IMG/VR virus record: IMGVR_UViG_3300009159_000063
Coordinates: 1-64,000 of that record
DNA length: 64,000 nt
From: a virus
Reading direction: 5' to 3' (one strand)
Below the pieces are notes generated by a model. That model was given only the letters and a program-made list of their open reading frames with translations. It searched no databases and was not told where the DNA came from. Shown piece after piece: positions 21,064-28,740 of this stretch. Numbering within the stretch: the first letter of the stretch is position 1; the number at the start of each line of letters is the position of its first letter. A program made the position numbers and the translations under genes.

Positions 21064-22506
21064 TTATTGTGTTTTTCTACCGTATGAAATTAAATTTCCT
21101 ATTCTTTCTAAATCCTCGTTAATTTTTTTAGACTTTTTACTACTTCTTTTTTCCCCACTTTCAACTTTATTTAAAAGATCAGAAGCATCATCACTTCCTG
21201 GTCTATCTTTAACAATAGGTTGTGGAGATTTATTATAAGCCTTTTTCTTAATTTGACCTAACAAATTCTTTTCTCTAATTTCATTTCTTCTTTTGTTTGT
21301 TGGTGTTTCTACCGCATTTGCCCATTTAGGGTTGTTTCCTGTTCTTGACGATCCAAGAACATTATCTTCAACCCACTCTTTATTAGGTGCGAATTCATCG
21401 TATTCAATATTTTCTAATGCTGCTGCAGTAAAGTTTTCAACGTATTCTGCAACACTATCTGAAGGAACATACGCCATCTTATCCATTTCTTCTATCTCTC
21501 CATTACCCATTGGGAAATGTTTAGGTTCCATAGTAAATGACTCTTTAGATCCATCTTTCATGTAATCTTTCATTTTTTTAGAAACTTCTTTGTAGTAATC
21601 TTGATTTTCTTTTCCTGATTTATCAAAAGATCTTTCATACTCAGAATATCCTCTAGTTTTTTTAGATGGTTTTAATTTCTCTTCGGCCAAAGTCTCAATT
21701 AAATTAACAACTTGTTCTTCACTTAATCTTACGGTTCTACCTAACTTATCGTTGAATATTTCGTACTCATACATTTTTGTTCTGAAGGTTTTTTCTCCGT
21801 CATTCCAAAAATCAGATGTTTTTTTCGCATTATCAAACATGTCTTCTTCAAGTTTTGGTTCGTACTGGAAGTCGATACCTTGAGAAAAACCTTCTCCTCC
21901 ACACCATTCACATTCAGTGTCATTAAATTCGTCGTATCCTGTTCCATTACAATGTGAACACTCCTCTTCATGATCACCATAATAAGGGTTAAACATACTT
22001 AAATCTTTATAATCATCACCTTTAAATTCTAAAAGATCAGACTCTTTCATTCCACATTCAGAACATTCTCCCTCCATTTTCAATCCACCACACTCACAAA
22101 CATCACTTTCATTAACCTCAAATTCGTAGATTGTTTCTTCTTCCATTGGCCATTTACCTCCACATTCCATACATTCTCCACGACCTTCTTTTGTTTCTTT
22201 TTTGTTTCTTAACATTTTGAAGTCCTCTCTATCGATTCTACCATTTTTGTTTTTGTCTATATTTCTTTGTTTACCATATAGTTTTTCGCTAAGGTCTTTT
22301 TCCATACTTTCTTTTGTTTCTTTTTTGTTTCTTAACATTTTAAAATCTTCACTATCAATTCTACCGTTTTTGTTTTTGTCTATATTTCTTTGTTTACCAT
22401 ATAGTCTTTCATTAAGATCTTCTTCCACATAATCAAAAGAATTTCCGGCTTTATTGAATTTCATTGTATCGTATTTTTCGGATATTTTTCCTCTATAGTT
22501 TTTCAT
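21064..22506 (-). CDS. EF-hand/zinc-motif protein (480 aa)
   Basis: Start at MKNYRGKISEKYD (ATG 22506), 13 nt after an ATATTTAT box. Two identical EF-hand-like calcium loops DKNKNGRIDSED at residues 43-54 and 84-95 lie in a 41-residue tandem repeat. Then come CxxC pairs (CMECGGKW, CECGG, CSECG; about 112-155). Next is a DnaJ-type CSHCNGTGYD...CEWCGGEG pair (about 185-205). An RLSEEQVVNLIETLAEE segment (about 265-281) resembles the leader helices of other proteins here but is internal. Charged, soluble, no signal. Possibly structural or scaffolding; function unknown. The stop lies 28 nt before a terminator. Confidence 0.65.
   Translation of the reverse strand: MKNYRGKISEKYDTMKFNKAGNSFDYVEEDLNERLYGKQRNIDKNKNGRIDSEDFKMLRNKKETKESMEKDLSEKLYGKQRNIDKNKNGRIDREDFKMLRNKKETKEGRGECMECGGKWPMEEETIYEFEVNESDVCECGGLKMEGECSECGMKESDLLEFKGDDYKDLSMFNPYYGDHEEECSHCNGTGYDEFNDTECEWCGGEGFSQGIDFQYEPKLEEDMFDNAKKTSDFWNDGEKTFRTKMYEYEIFNDKLGRTVRLSEEQVVNLIETLAEEKLKPSKKTRGYSEYERSFDKSGKENQDYYKEVSKKMKDYMKDGSKESFTMEPKHFPMGNGEIEEMDKMAYVPSDSVAEYVENFTAAALENIEYDEFAPNKEWVEDNVLGSSRTGNNPKWANAVETPTNKRRNEIREKNLLGQIKKKAYNKSPQPIVKDRPGSDDASDLLNKVESGEKRSSKKSKKINEDLERIGNLISYGRKTQ
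22177..22422 (-). repeat. Tandem 123-bp repeat encoding EF-hand units
   Basis: Two in-frame copies (period 123 bp, 41 codons) with only a few differences; each contains one DKNKNGRID loop. Confidence 0.8.
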
Positions 22507-22519
22507 TTCTTTTTTTATT

Positions 22520-22527
22520 ATAAATAT
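22520..22527 (-). promoter_or_regulatory. ATATTTAT box inside the 3' end of upstream gene region
   Basis: Exact octamer, 13 nt before the ATG at 22506 and 5 nt past the upstream gene's stop codon end at 22532. Confidence 0.5.
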
Positions 22528-22531
22528 ATGA

Positions 22532-23257
22532 TTATCCAAGTTTATTCATTTCACTTAAGATAATATCTTTAATAATATCCTCATGAATTTCATACTTATC
22601 ACTTATTCTTTTTATTACATTTTCTACCGATTGATTCTCAAAAATGTTAAGAGCTTTGATATCACCTTGGTTACAATATGGGAAACGTTTACATTTTTTT
22701 TTAACCTGAACAAATTTTCCTCCAGGTAATTGTGTTTTGGCTCTACCTCTCCAATTTTTCTTACTCATAGATTTAGCCCAAGCTCCTGTTGTTTCATATG
22801 ATCCGGAAGATGAAGATGAGGTTGCCTCAGTTGCCTCAATTTTTTTCGGTTCTTCACCTGAAAATAAAGGTTCAAAGGATCCTGATCCTCCTGTTGCGGT
22901 CGCCTCTTTGGTTTCTGAATTATTTTTTTTAGTAGTAACTACCATTTCTAAAAAATCCTTTAATTCTTCAGGATCTTTTAAATATTTTTTCATTTCCTGT
23001 TTTATCTTGTTTTTTGATAACTTTTTGTTTTTAATAAGTTTGTACATTTCAATTATATCCTTCTTATCTTTTAAAAAATCCATATAATGATTTTTTGTAT
23101 TTTCTCCGTTATCTTCTTCTGTTTGTATTGTTGATAATAAATCGTTTTTTGATTGGATGGCAGAGGTAGGATCTAATTGACCTCCACCCTCATAACCTCT
23201 AGCATTTGCAATTACTTCGGAAAAACTTTTTTGTATTGCCCCTTTCCAATCTTCCAT
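22532..23257 (-). CDS. Hypothetical protein with conserved C-terminal block (241 aa)
   Basis: N-terminus MEDWKGAIQKSFSEVIANAR, then a charged helical region, a low-complexity linker (TEATSSSSSGSY), and a conserved-looking block with WRGRAKTQLPGGKFVQVKKKCKRFPYCNQGD (split by the linker). The last 35 residues (IKRISDKYEIHEDIIKDIIL) form a leader-like helix. Resembles proteins I associate with large phages of Bacteroidetes, but has no assigned function. A structural or scaffold role is possible given the linker architecture. Confidence 0.6.
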   Translation of the reverse strand: MEDWKGAIQKSFSEVIANARGYEGGGQLDPTSAIQSKNDLLSTIQTEEDNGENTKNHYMDFLKDKKDIIEMYKLIKNKKLSKNKIKQEMKKYLKDPEELKDFLEMVVTTKKNNSETKEATATGGSGSFEPLFSGEEPKKIEATEATSSSSSGSYETTGAWAKSMSKKNWRGRAKTQLPGGKFVQVKKKCKRFPYCNQGDIKALNIFENQSVENVIKRISDKYEIHEDIIKDIILSEMNKLG

Positions 23258-23259
23258 TT

Positions 23260-23676
23260 TTATTTAAAAATTAAAATATATGTTAATGCTCCAACTATTG
23301 ATCCTGAAACTATTTCAATAATTGTGTTTTTTGTTTTTATTTTTTTAATATCTTTTCTTAACTCTTTGTTTTCAGTATCTAATAGTGTTACCTTTTCTTC
23401 GGTATCTTTTATTATTATTTCACTATTTTTATCTTTTTGTTCCAAAAATTTAACAACACCCTCTTCTTTAATTACTTTGGTTTCTAATTCTTTTATTTCT
23501 TTTTGATCTAAAATAGATTGTTTTTTTAATTTATCTAAGTCATTAAGATCTAATAGTATTTGTTTCCCCACATTAACAGGAAAACATATTGTAGTGGTAT
23601 CTTCTTTTTGTGGTTTAGTTTGACTAAAACCTATAAAAGACACCATAAAAAATGTTAATAAAATAATTTTTTTCAT
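23260..23676 (-). CDS. Exported coiled-coil protein with C-terminal TM, spanin-like
   Basis: 138 residues. N-terminal signal peptide (MKKIILLTFFMVSFIGFS). A TICFPVNVGKQILLDLNDLD block with one Cys follows, then a periplasmic coiled coil (about 50-110), and a C-terminal membrane segment (IVSGSIVGALTYILIF). The topology is that of an envelope-spanning lysis protein. A u-spanin would have a lipobox at the N-terminus, which is absent here, so the exact class is open. It lies 2 nt from another coiled-coil membrane protein and close to the endolysin gene. Confidence 0.55.
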   Translation of the reverse strand: MKKIILLTFFMVSFIGFSQTKPQKEDTTTICFPVNVGKQILLDLNDLDKLKKQSILDQKEIKELETKVIKEEGVVKFLEQKDKNSEIIIKDTEEKVTLLDTENKELRKDIKKIKTKNTIIEIVSGSIVGALTYILIFK

Positions 23677-23678
23677 AA

Positions 23679-24032
23679 TTAATATTTGTATCTTTGTTTG
23701 AACGAACTGTCAATTTCTTTTTTGTCCATTCCTTTTATTTGATCTTTCTTTTGTTCGTAATAATTATTTACGGTTGTTTTTTCACTTTTTATTTTTAATA
23801 TATTTTCATCAATCTTTTCAATATCTTTTTTATATGATGTGATAGAATCATTTAATTGTAGTTGTAAGTTTTTAACTTTACTAATGTTTTGATCTAATTG
23901 ATCTAACTTATAATTTAATAATTCAGACCTATCTTCAATTGGTTTAAATATCTTAATTAGAATTATTGTTAATAATAATGTTAATACTACTAATAAGATT
24001 TCTTTATAATATTTAACTAAAAAATTTTTCAT
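23679..24032 (-). CDS. N-anchored coiled-coil membrane protein, i-spanin-like
   Basis: 117 residues: one N-terminal transmembrane helix (ILLVVLTLLLTIILIKIF, about 12-29), then a long periplasmic coiled coil (about 35-95), and a basic, Tyr-containing end (SSFKQRYKY). This is the classic inner-membrane spanin layout. The start overlaps the upstream gene by 4 nt. With the exported gene downstream it may form a two-component spanin. Tape-measure or pilus-like roles are less likely given the size. Confidence 0.6.
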   Translation of the reverse strand: MKNFLVKYYKEILLVVLTLLLTIILIKIFKPIEDRSELLNYKLDQLDQNISKVKNLQLQLNDSITSYKKDIEKIDENILKIKSEKTTVNNYYEQKKDQIKGMDKKEIDSSFKQRYKY

Positions 24033-24604
24033 TTTTCTTTTGGTGTTTTTTTTCTGTTAGCGATAACTTTTGACCATTTTGCCTTAAACTTTTCGTAATA
24101 AGTTCTTAACTTAGTGGTAAATTCAACAAATTCATCATTAATGTTTATCATGTCTCCGTTTATGTAAACCCCATTTGTTTCACCAATAGAGAAGAAAAAT
24201 TCAATATCTAAGTCTTGTATTTTACCTGACCATTCTACGTTATTTGGGTATAAATTAAGAGTATTAAAATCAACTAATTCAGATACTTCACCAACAAACT
24301 CGTCCATTGATTCCTGAAATGCGTTTTTATCGTCTGTTGTTAATTGTAATTCTTTTTTATCTTTACCATTTATTGTCATAAGTCCTCCTGAAATCCTATA
24401 GGTTGTTTTCTTTTCAAACTTTCTATCTTCAGGAGTTTCTTCATTATCTTCGTCGTTGGGTTCTGCGGTTTCATATTCATCATCAGATTCCTTAATTATA
24501 CCGTAATACTTATTAAGTATGTCTGTTGATTCCTTCACCATATCTTTGTTAAGAAGATTTCTTGATGCTGACAATAATTTTTTTATTTCTTCCTGTCTAT
24601 TCAT
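24029..24604 (-). CDS. Hypothetical acidic protein in lysis region (191 aa)
   Basis: N-terminal helix MNRQEEIKKLLSASRNLLNKDMVKE resembles a relaxed leader, then an acidic linker (DDEYETAEPNDEDNEETPED), and a beta-rich C-terminus. Conserved-looking segments include YRISGGLMTING and VEWSGKIQDLDIEFFF. Overlaps the amidase gene by 8 nt and the spanin-like gene by 4 nt, so it is part of the same operon. Function unknown. Confidence 0.6.
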   Translation of the reverse strand: MNRQEEIKKLLSASRNLLNKDMVKESTDILNKYYGIIKESDDEYETAEPNDEDNEETPEDRKFEKKTTYRISGGLMTINGKDKKELQLTTDDKNAFQESMDEFVGEVSELVDFNTLNLYPNNVEWSGKIQDLDIEFFFSIGETNGVYINGDMININDEFVEFTTKLRTYYEKFKAKWSKVIANRKKTPKEK

Positions 24605-25193
24605 TTTCTAATAATTTACTAAATAATTCAAAATTAAAGGCCGGACTTAAGTCTGTAATCTCACTTAAATAATTACTTTTTGTGACAATACCTTCAAAAT
24701 TTTCAATACCATTTATTTTTGTGTTGTTTCCCAAAATTTTGACCTCAATATTGTTATCACCACATAATTTTAAACATAAGTCTGAAGTAGATTTCATCTG
24801 ATCTTCAGTATATGGTTGCCAATAATAATAATCTCTCCATCTTCTTTGGAAAACTTCACTATTATAAATATTGCCAATCCAGTTAATGTAACCAGTTTTT
24901 AATGGTTGTTTTTCTAACCAACCTAAATTTTCTAAACAAACAAAAATTGCGTTTTTATTTAAATCATTTTTATTAAAAAATTTTGAGTATTCTTGATCCT
25001 CCAATAACTTAACTATTTTACCTTCCCGATCAATAAAATAGTTAGGTATTTTATTGTATGACTCGTTGTGCCTGTATTTTAGGGATGTAATATATTCTTC
25101 AGAATATCTGGAGGAATGTATTAATATGATTTGTTTTTTTAAATCTGATACATTTTTAGATTTAAAGTTTCCATATTTTATTATGTCCACCAT
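24597..25193 (-). CDS. Amidase-like endolysin (N-acetylmuramoyl-L-alanine amidase fold)
   Basis: 198 residues. ILIHSSRYSEEY (23-34), YNKIPNYFIDREGKIVKL (about 50-67), AIFVCLENLGWL (about 86-97) and a closing FEGIVTKSNY...DLSPAFNFELF (about 168-192) follow the order of amidase-2 enzymes, which cut the bond between MurNAc and L-Ala. The first zinc His is present (H26). At the positions of the second (usually GIVSH..) and of the DP motif, Lys and DLS appear, so zinc binding may be altered. It neighbours two spanin-like genes and so is the likely lysis enzyme. Confidence 0.65.
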   Translation of the reverse strand: MVDIIKYGNFKSKNVSDLKKQIILIHSSRYSEEYITSLKYRHNESYNKIPNYFIDREGKIVKLLEDQEYSKFFNKNDLNKNAIFVCLENLGWLEKQPLKTGYINWIGNIYNSEVFQRRWRDYYYWQPYTEDQMKSTSDLCLKLCGDNNIEVKILGNNTKINGIENFEGIVTKSNYLSEITDLSPAFNFELFSKLLENE

Positions 25194-26326
25194 TATTTTT
25201 TATAAATCAATCTTTTCTTATTGTTTTCTTCAACATAGTCGGTTTCCCCCAAATCTTCAATTTCATATGGGGTAAATACCAATGCGGTAGGTTCATCAAT
25301 CTTTTCTTCTTCTGTTTGTTCAAGAGGTAATAAACCTTTTTTTCTTAATTTTTTAACCCTTTCCCAAACCTTTTTTACTTCGTCGGTACTTAGTCGGTAC
25401 TTAGTCGGTACTTCGTCGGTAACTTGAGGGGTATGATGAGTTAAATAACTTTCAGGAATCTCAACCTCATCATGTATGGTAACTTGGGGGGTAACTTGGG
25501 GGGTAACTTGGGGGGTAAGTTCGTCTTTTCTTTTTCCTTTAAACGCTTGGTTTGTTGCAATAACTAACGTGATTGCCAATGGATCAAACACAAATATCAG
25601 AATTAAAATAAAAAGATTTGCCGTTCTTTTAATATCCCAATCAAGTAGTTCGCTAACATACTTTAGAGCTCCCAATTCACTTCCTGAAATTTCTTTTGAT
25701 TCCATGTTTAAAATATCAATATCAAGTTGTGTGATACTATCATTCATATTATCAATTCTTTTTGCTATAGTGTCCCTTCTAACTTGTGCTTGCGATAATT
25801 GAGATTCAAATAATTTTCTATTACCGTCGTTGGCTCTTGTAATTACCTGTCCTGTTCTTCTATCTATAGATTGTGTTGTTGTGTTATTAGATACCCCATC
25901 TCTTAACTTAGTAATGTCTCCATCTAAAGTGTTTTTTTCTTTGGTTAACTCAACTTTAACTTCATCAAATCGTTTCTTTTTGACTTCAATATTTTTAACT
26001 TGTTTTTCATTTATTTCAAGTTTTGCGATATTACTCTGAAAACCGGTACTTAACAGTCCGTATATCCCTAAAGAGGTAATTATAGATAGTACTATAAGAG
26101 CAATTGATAGGTAAATCTTAAGAATACCATAGGTTTCTTTCCATTTATCGTGTAAGTATGTTGCAATTGCAATCTTGGATATTTCAAGAAATGATCCCAT
26201 AATGATAACGGGTAATGCTACACCAACAAATACTATTGATAAACCAACTACTGAATAATATGCCGCAGTTCCAGATAAACCCAACGCACAAAATAACATA
26301 AACCAAGGTAAAAATTTTTCTTTCAT
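25193..26326 (-). CDS. Multi-TM membrane protein with coiled coil (377 aa)
   Basis: Three N-terminal hydrophobic segments (about 7-23, 28-50, 70-92), a long periplasmic or cytosolic coiled coil (about 95-215), a fourth TM (NLFILILIFVFDPLAITLVI, about 235-254) and a charged cytosolic tail. The tail holds a TPQVT triplet repeat and a VPTKYRLSTDEV region coded by an 11-bp repeat. Layout resembles DUF4407-like proteins of Bacteroidetes. Its place just upstream of the endolysin suggests a role in lysis (a holin-like part) but it is far larger than typical holins. Function not proven. 1 nt is shared with the amidase gene. Confidence 0.6.
   Translation of the reverse strand: MKEKFLPWFMLFCALGLSGTAAYYSVVGLSIVFVGVALPVIIMGSFLEISKIAIATYLHDKWKETYGILKIYLSIALIVLSIITSLGIYGLLSTGFQSNIAKLEINEKQVKNIEVKKKRFDEVKVELTKEKNTLDGDITKLRDGVSNNTTTQSIDRRTGQVITRANDGNRKLFESQLSQAQVRRDTIAKRIDNMNDSITQLDIDILNMESKEISGSELGALKYVSELLDWDIKRTANLFILILIFVFDPLAITLVIATNQAFKGKRKDELTPQVTPQVTPQVTIHDEVEIPESYLTHHTPQVTDEVPTKYRLSTDEVKKVWERVKKLRKKGLLPLEQTEEEKIDEPTALVFTPYEIEDLGETDYVEENNKKRLIYKK
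25377..25420. repeat. Four 11-bp direct repeats (acttNgtcggt)
   Basis: Four head-to-tail copies, two with c and two with a at the variable position. The period is not a multiple of 3, so the repeat is read in all three frames inside the membrane-protein gene. Spacing of one helical turn puts the copies on the same DNA face. Confidence 0.75.
25478..25513. repeat. Three 12-bp repeats encoding TPQV
   Basis: Unit ggtaacttgggg repeated three times in frame; gives TPQVTPQVTPQV in the protein on the minus strand. Confidence 0.75.
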
Positions 26327-26344
26327 ATTAATAAACTATACTTA

Positions 26345-26352
26345 ATAAATAT
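26345..26352 (-). promoter_or_regulatory. ATATTTAT box of membrane/lysis operon
   Basis: Exact octamer, 18 nt before the ATG at 26326; heads the run through the endolysin and spanin-like genes. Confidence 0.5.
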
Positions 26353-26362
26353 AAAAGATAAA

Positions 26363-26390
26363 GAAAAACCCCCATTTTAGGTGGGGGTTT
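26363..26390 (-). terminator. Rho-independent terminator
   Basis: AAACCCCCA (26366-26374) pairs with TGGGGGTTT (26382-26390), T-run on the minus strand; ends the unit containing the gene at 26417. Confidence 0.85.
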
Positions 26391-26416
26391 ATATATGATA
26401 GGGTTGTTATTTTAAA

Positions 26417-26863
26417 TTAACGATCTTCAATTGTAAAACCAGAAGAATCAACTTCAGGACCATTGTTAATTAACATTTCAACTTTGATCTCACCATCAAC
26501 AAATCTTGACACAGAACAGAATTCAATTTCAACATCCTCATTAAGATTTAATTTAAATTCATTATATTGTTCCTCAGTTTCAAAAGAACCACACTGAGTT
26601 GCTGGTGATTGATAAACTTTTAACCGGTAAGAACCGTATGGATTTTTTAATTCATTAGTTTCCCATATTAGATTATCAAAAGTGTAATTTTCAGTACCAT
26701 CCTCGGTAAGAAATTTACCATCCTCACCTCTTTTATAAAATCCAGATCTATGATATCCACAATTGTTACAATTTAAATATTCTTCTCCTGTTTTGTAATA
26801 GAAATCACTAAAGGCTTCTTGTTTACAATTTGGACATTCAATAAAGTCAATTACACTTCCCAT
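26417..26863 (-). CDS. Zinc-ribbon protein (148 aa)
   Basis: An N-terminal zinc ribbon: CPNCKQE (10-16) and CNNCGYH (about 32-38), i.e. two CxxC knuckles about 20 residues apart. The C-terminal 90 residues are beta-rich and acidic with no motif. Such ribbons bind nucleic acids or RNA polymerase in many phages. It has its own terminator; the spacing to the next gene is 20 nt. Function unknown beyond the fold. Confidence 0.7.
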   Translation of the reverse strand: MGSVIDFIECPNCKQEAFSDFYYKTGEEYLNCNNCGYHRSGFYKRGEDGKFLTEDGTENYTFDNLIWETNELKNPYGSYRLKVYQSPATQCGSFETEEQYNEFKLNLNEDVEIEFCSVSRFVDGEIKVEMLINNGPEVDSSGFTIEDR

Positions 26864-26883
26864 TTTAATTTATATATTTTTTA

Positions 26884-27066
26884 TTAATTTTTATTTTTCC
26901 ATTCTTTCCAAGTATCAAAGTCCTTGAGTTTCTCCATCTCTTCTTCCATCCATTTAGCTCCTGATATAAACATATCTTTCCAATAACCTGCATCTGATGG
27001 TCGATGATAAGGGTATTTCCTATCTAATACTTTAGTAGCTGCTTCTTCAACTGTTTCTTTTTCCAT
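26884..27066 (-). CDS. Small phage protein with GAKWM motif (60 aa)
   Basis: Residues about 28-40 read FISGAKWMEEEME, a motif that recurs in small proteins of Bacteroidetes phages ('F..GAKWQ'). No enzymatic motif. The C-terminus repeats WKEWKNKN. Function unknown. Typical small early protein. Confidence 0.6.
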   Translation of the reverse strand: MEKETVEEAATKVLDRKYPYHRPSDAGYWKDMFISGAKWMEEEMEKLKDFDTWKEWKNKN

Positions 27067-27077
27067 ATCACTTATTT

Positions 27078-27413
27078 TTATTTTGTTTCAACTACGTATT
27101 TTCTTCCTTCTTTTTCTAATTTCCCGACAAAATCATTTTCGTGATTAATACCACCATAAAAACCACTTCCGTCCGACCAAACACCTTTTTTATTATTTTT
27201 ATAAACCATTTCACCATCGAATGTAATATATTCAGGTTGGTCATTTTTAGTCAAAGCGTAAGCTCTTGTCATTTCTCTCTTCTCAGATGGTGAGTAATTA
27301 CCTGACCAATCTTGACGACACATAAATGTTGCTTGTCCAACAACAACCTTCTCTCCGTTGAAGGTTGCGTTCTTATCAAATTTTTTCTTGTAGGTATAAA
27401 TGTAGGTTCCCAT
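27078..27413 (-). CDS. Hypothetical protein (111 aa)
   Basis: Start set at MGTYIYTYKKKFD (ATG 27413), 4 nt after the upstream stop; an ATG further upstream would overlap that gene by 68 nt. Beta-rich (TFNGEKVVVGQATFM, YITFDGEMVYKN) with aromatic and Gly residues. Not recognised. Part of the operon led by the host-type promoter at 27888. Confidence 0.6.
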   Translation of the reverse strand: MGTYIYTYKKKFDKNATFNGEKVVVGQATFMCRQDWSGNYSPSEKREMTRAYALTKNDQPEYITFDGEMVYKNNKKGVWSDGSGFYGGINHENDFVGKLEKEGRKYVVETK

Positions 27414-27417
27414 AATT

Positions 27418-27864
27418 TTAATTTTGTTTAAATGATTTGTCTGCCCAAGTTTTTGCTCCCATTCTACCCCACAATTCCATGTCACACATATCAGGGAATG
27501 ACTCTCTCATAGTTCCTACGGTTAACACGTCCAAGAACCCTTTGTCGATTGAGTACCATTTACCTCCTTTGACAGTGTAAACGTTCATCCAGTATCCGTA
27601 CTCATTTTTTGCTTGGATATTAACCAATGAGTTTTTTTGGTATCCACGGATTACTGATTCTGCGGTTCCTTTAGTGTCGTGGATATTGATAAACCCTGCC
27701 TGACATTTATTTGCGATACGGAATTCGTATTCTTTGTTCACATCTTTAAGGTGGTTAGATACCCCAACGGTAATTCTTTTACCTTTGATGTTTGTGTTAA
27801 AAGATCCGTAGAATACATCTCCGGACATTATCCCTTCAGTTACTTTGATGATGTCAGTTGTCAT
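27418..27864 (-). CDS. Hypothetical early protein (148 aa)
   Basis: Start set at MTTDIIKVTEG (ATG 27864), because the host-type promoter at 27888-27918 lies over any longer frame. Beta-rich, with FNTNIKGKRITVGVSNHL and GGKWYSIDKGF segments. No recognised domain. First gene of an early operon that includes the genes at 27078 and perhaps 26884 and 26417. Confidence 0.65.
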   Translation of the reverse strand: MTTDIIKVTEGIMSGDVFYGSFNTNIKGKRITVGVSNHLKDVNKEYEFRIANKCQAGFINIHDTKGTAESVIRGYQKNSLVNIQAKNEYGYWMNVYTVKGGKWYSIDKGFLDVLTVGTMRESFPDMCDMELWGRMGAKTWADKSFKQN

Positions 27865-27887
27865 AATATTTCGTTTTAGATACATTA

Positions 27888-27918
27888 CAAAGGTAATGAT
27901 TTTTTTTAAACCACCAAA
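27888..27918 (-). promoter_or_regulatory. Host-type promoter TTTG-N19-TACCTTTG
   Basis: TTTG (27915-27918), 19-nt spacer, TACCTTTG (27888-27895) on the minus strand; leader of about 15 nt to the ATG at 27864. Confidence 0.75.
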
Positions 27919-27938
27919 CAAAAAGTATGAAAAATTAT

Positions 27939-28739
27939 TTAAATATATTCAAATAATACAGAACCACCATTTCTAAGTCTTCGTAACGCTTTTTCTTTAA
28001 TCTGTCTAACTCTTTCTTTTGTTAGGCCAAAATCAGTCCCAATGTCCTCAAGGGTTCTTGGTGTTCCTGTTAACCCAAAATAATCTCCAACAATTATTTT
28101 TTCACGATCGTCTAAAACATTTAACAAAGACATTAATTTATCTTTTAATAAATCTTTAGTATTAAATGCTGAATCAGGTTGTTCGGCATCTGGGTTTGAG
28201 ATCATGTCAATTAAAGTATCTCCTTCATCATTAATTTTCATATCTAAATCAATTATTGATGGTAAAGATGAGAACTTATCTTCAAGTTTTTTACCTGTTT
28301 GTTCTAACTCTTTCTTTGCTCTTTGTAGATCCTGAACAACATTAACTGGTAGTCTTATTGTTCTTGCGTTATCATTTAATGATTGGATTATAGATTGTTT
28401 AACCCACCACACTGCGTATGAGATAAATCTTAAGTCCTTATTCCAATCAAAGTGTTTAATTGCCTTCATAAGACCTAAATTACCTTCAGCGATTAAATCT
28501 GAAAGATCCAATCCTTGGTTTTGGTATTGTTTTGCGACTGTTATCACAAAACGTAAGTTACCTCTAAGTAATTCTTCCTCAATTTGTTTTCTTTGGTCCA
28601 CACTTATTTCATCTGACTTCATAAGTTTTGCCATTTCCTTTTCTCTATCGGGAGTCATAACTTTTATTTTCCTAATGTCTTTAAGGTAGTGTTGAATTTC
28701 TTCTTGGTTTATTGGTGCCCCAACATTTTTGTCTTTCAT
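27939..28739 (-). CDS. RNA polymerase sigma-70 family factor, RpoD-like
   Basis: 267 residues from MKDKNVGAPINQEEIQHYLK (ATG 28739), beginning right after the upstream stop. Region 1.2 (about 10-40) leads to region 2. Region 2 holds NLRFVITVAKQYQNQGLDL (2.1/2.2), then FISYAVWWVKQSIIQSL (2.3) and NARTIRLP (2.4/3.0). Region 4 near the C-terminus has the helix-turn-helix TLEDIGTDFGLTKERVRQIK. Length and region content match Bacteroidetes RpoD (about 290 aa), so it is probably host-derived. It binds core RNA polymerase and directs promoter choice. Cotranscribed with the gene at 28741, behind a host-type box. Likely switches transcription to phage promoters. Confidence 0.93.
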   Translation of the reverse strand: MKDKNVGAPINQEEIQHYLKDIRKIKVMTPDREKEMAKLMKSDEISVDQRKQIEEELLRGNLRFVITVAKQYQNQGLDLSDLIAEGNLGLMKAIKHFDWNKDLRFISYAVWWVKQSIIQSLNDNARTIRLPVNVVQDLQRAKKELEQTGKKLEDKFSSLPSIIDLDMKINDEGDTLIDMISNPDAEQPDSAFNTKDLLKDKLMSLLNVLDDREKIIVGDYFGLTGTPRTLEDIGTDFGLTKERVRQIKEKALRRLRNGGSVLFEYI

Positions 28740-28740
28740 A

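Noticed and set aside
25193-26326. Holin assignment for the multi-TM protein
   Set aside because: Position near the endolysin is suggestive, but it is 377 aa with a long coiled coil and a cytosolic tail, unlike known holins; left as unknown membrane protein.
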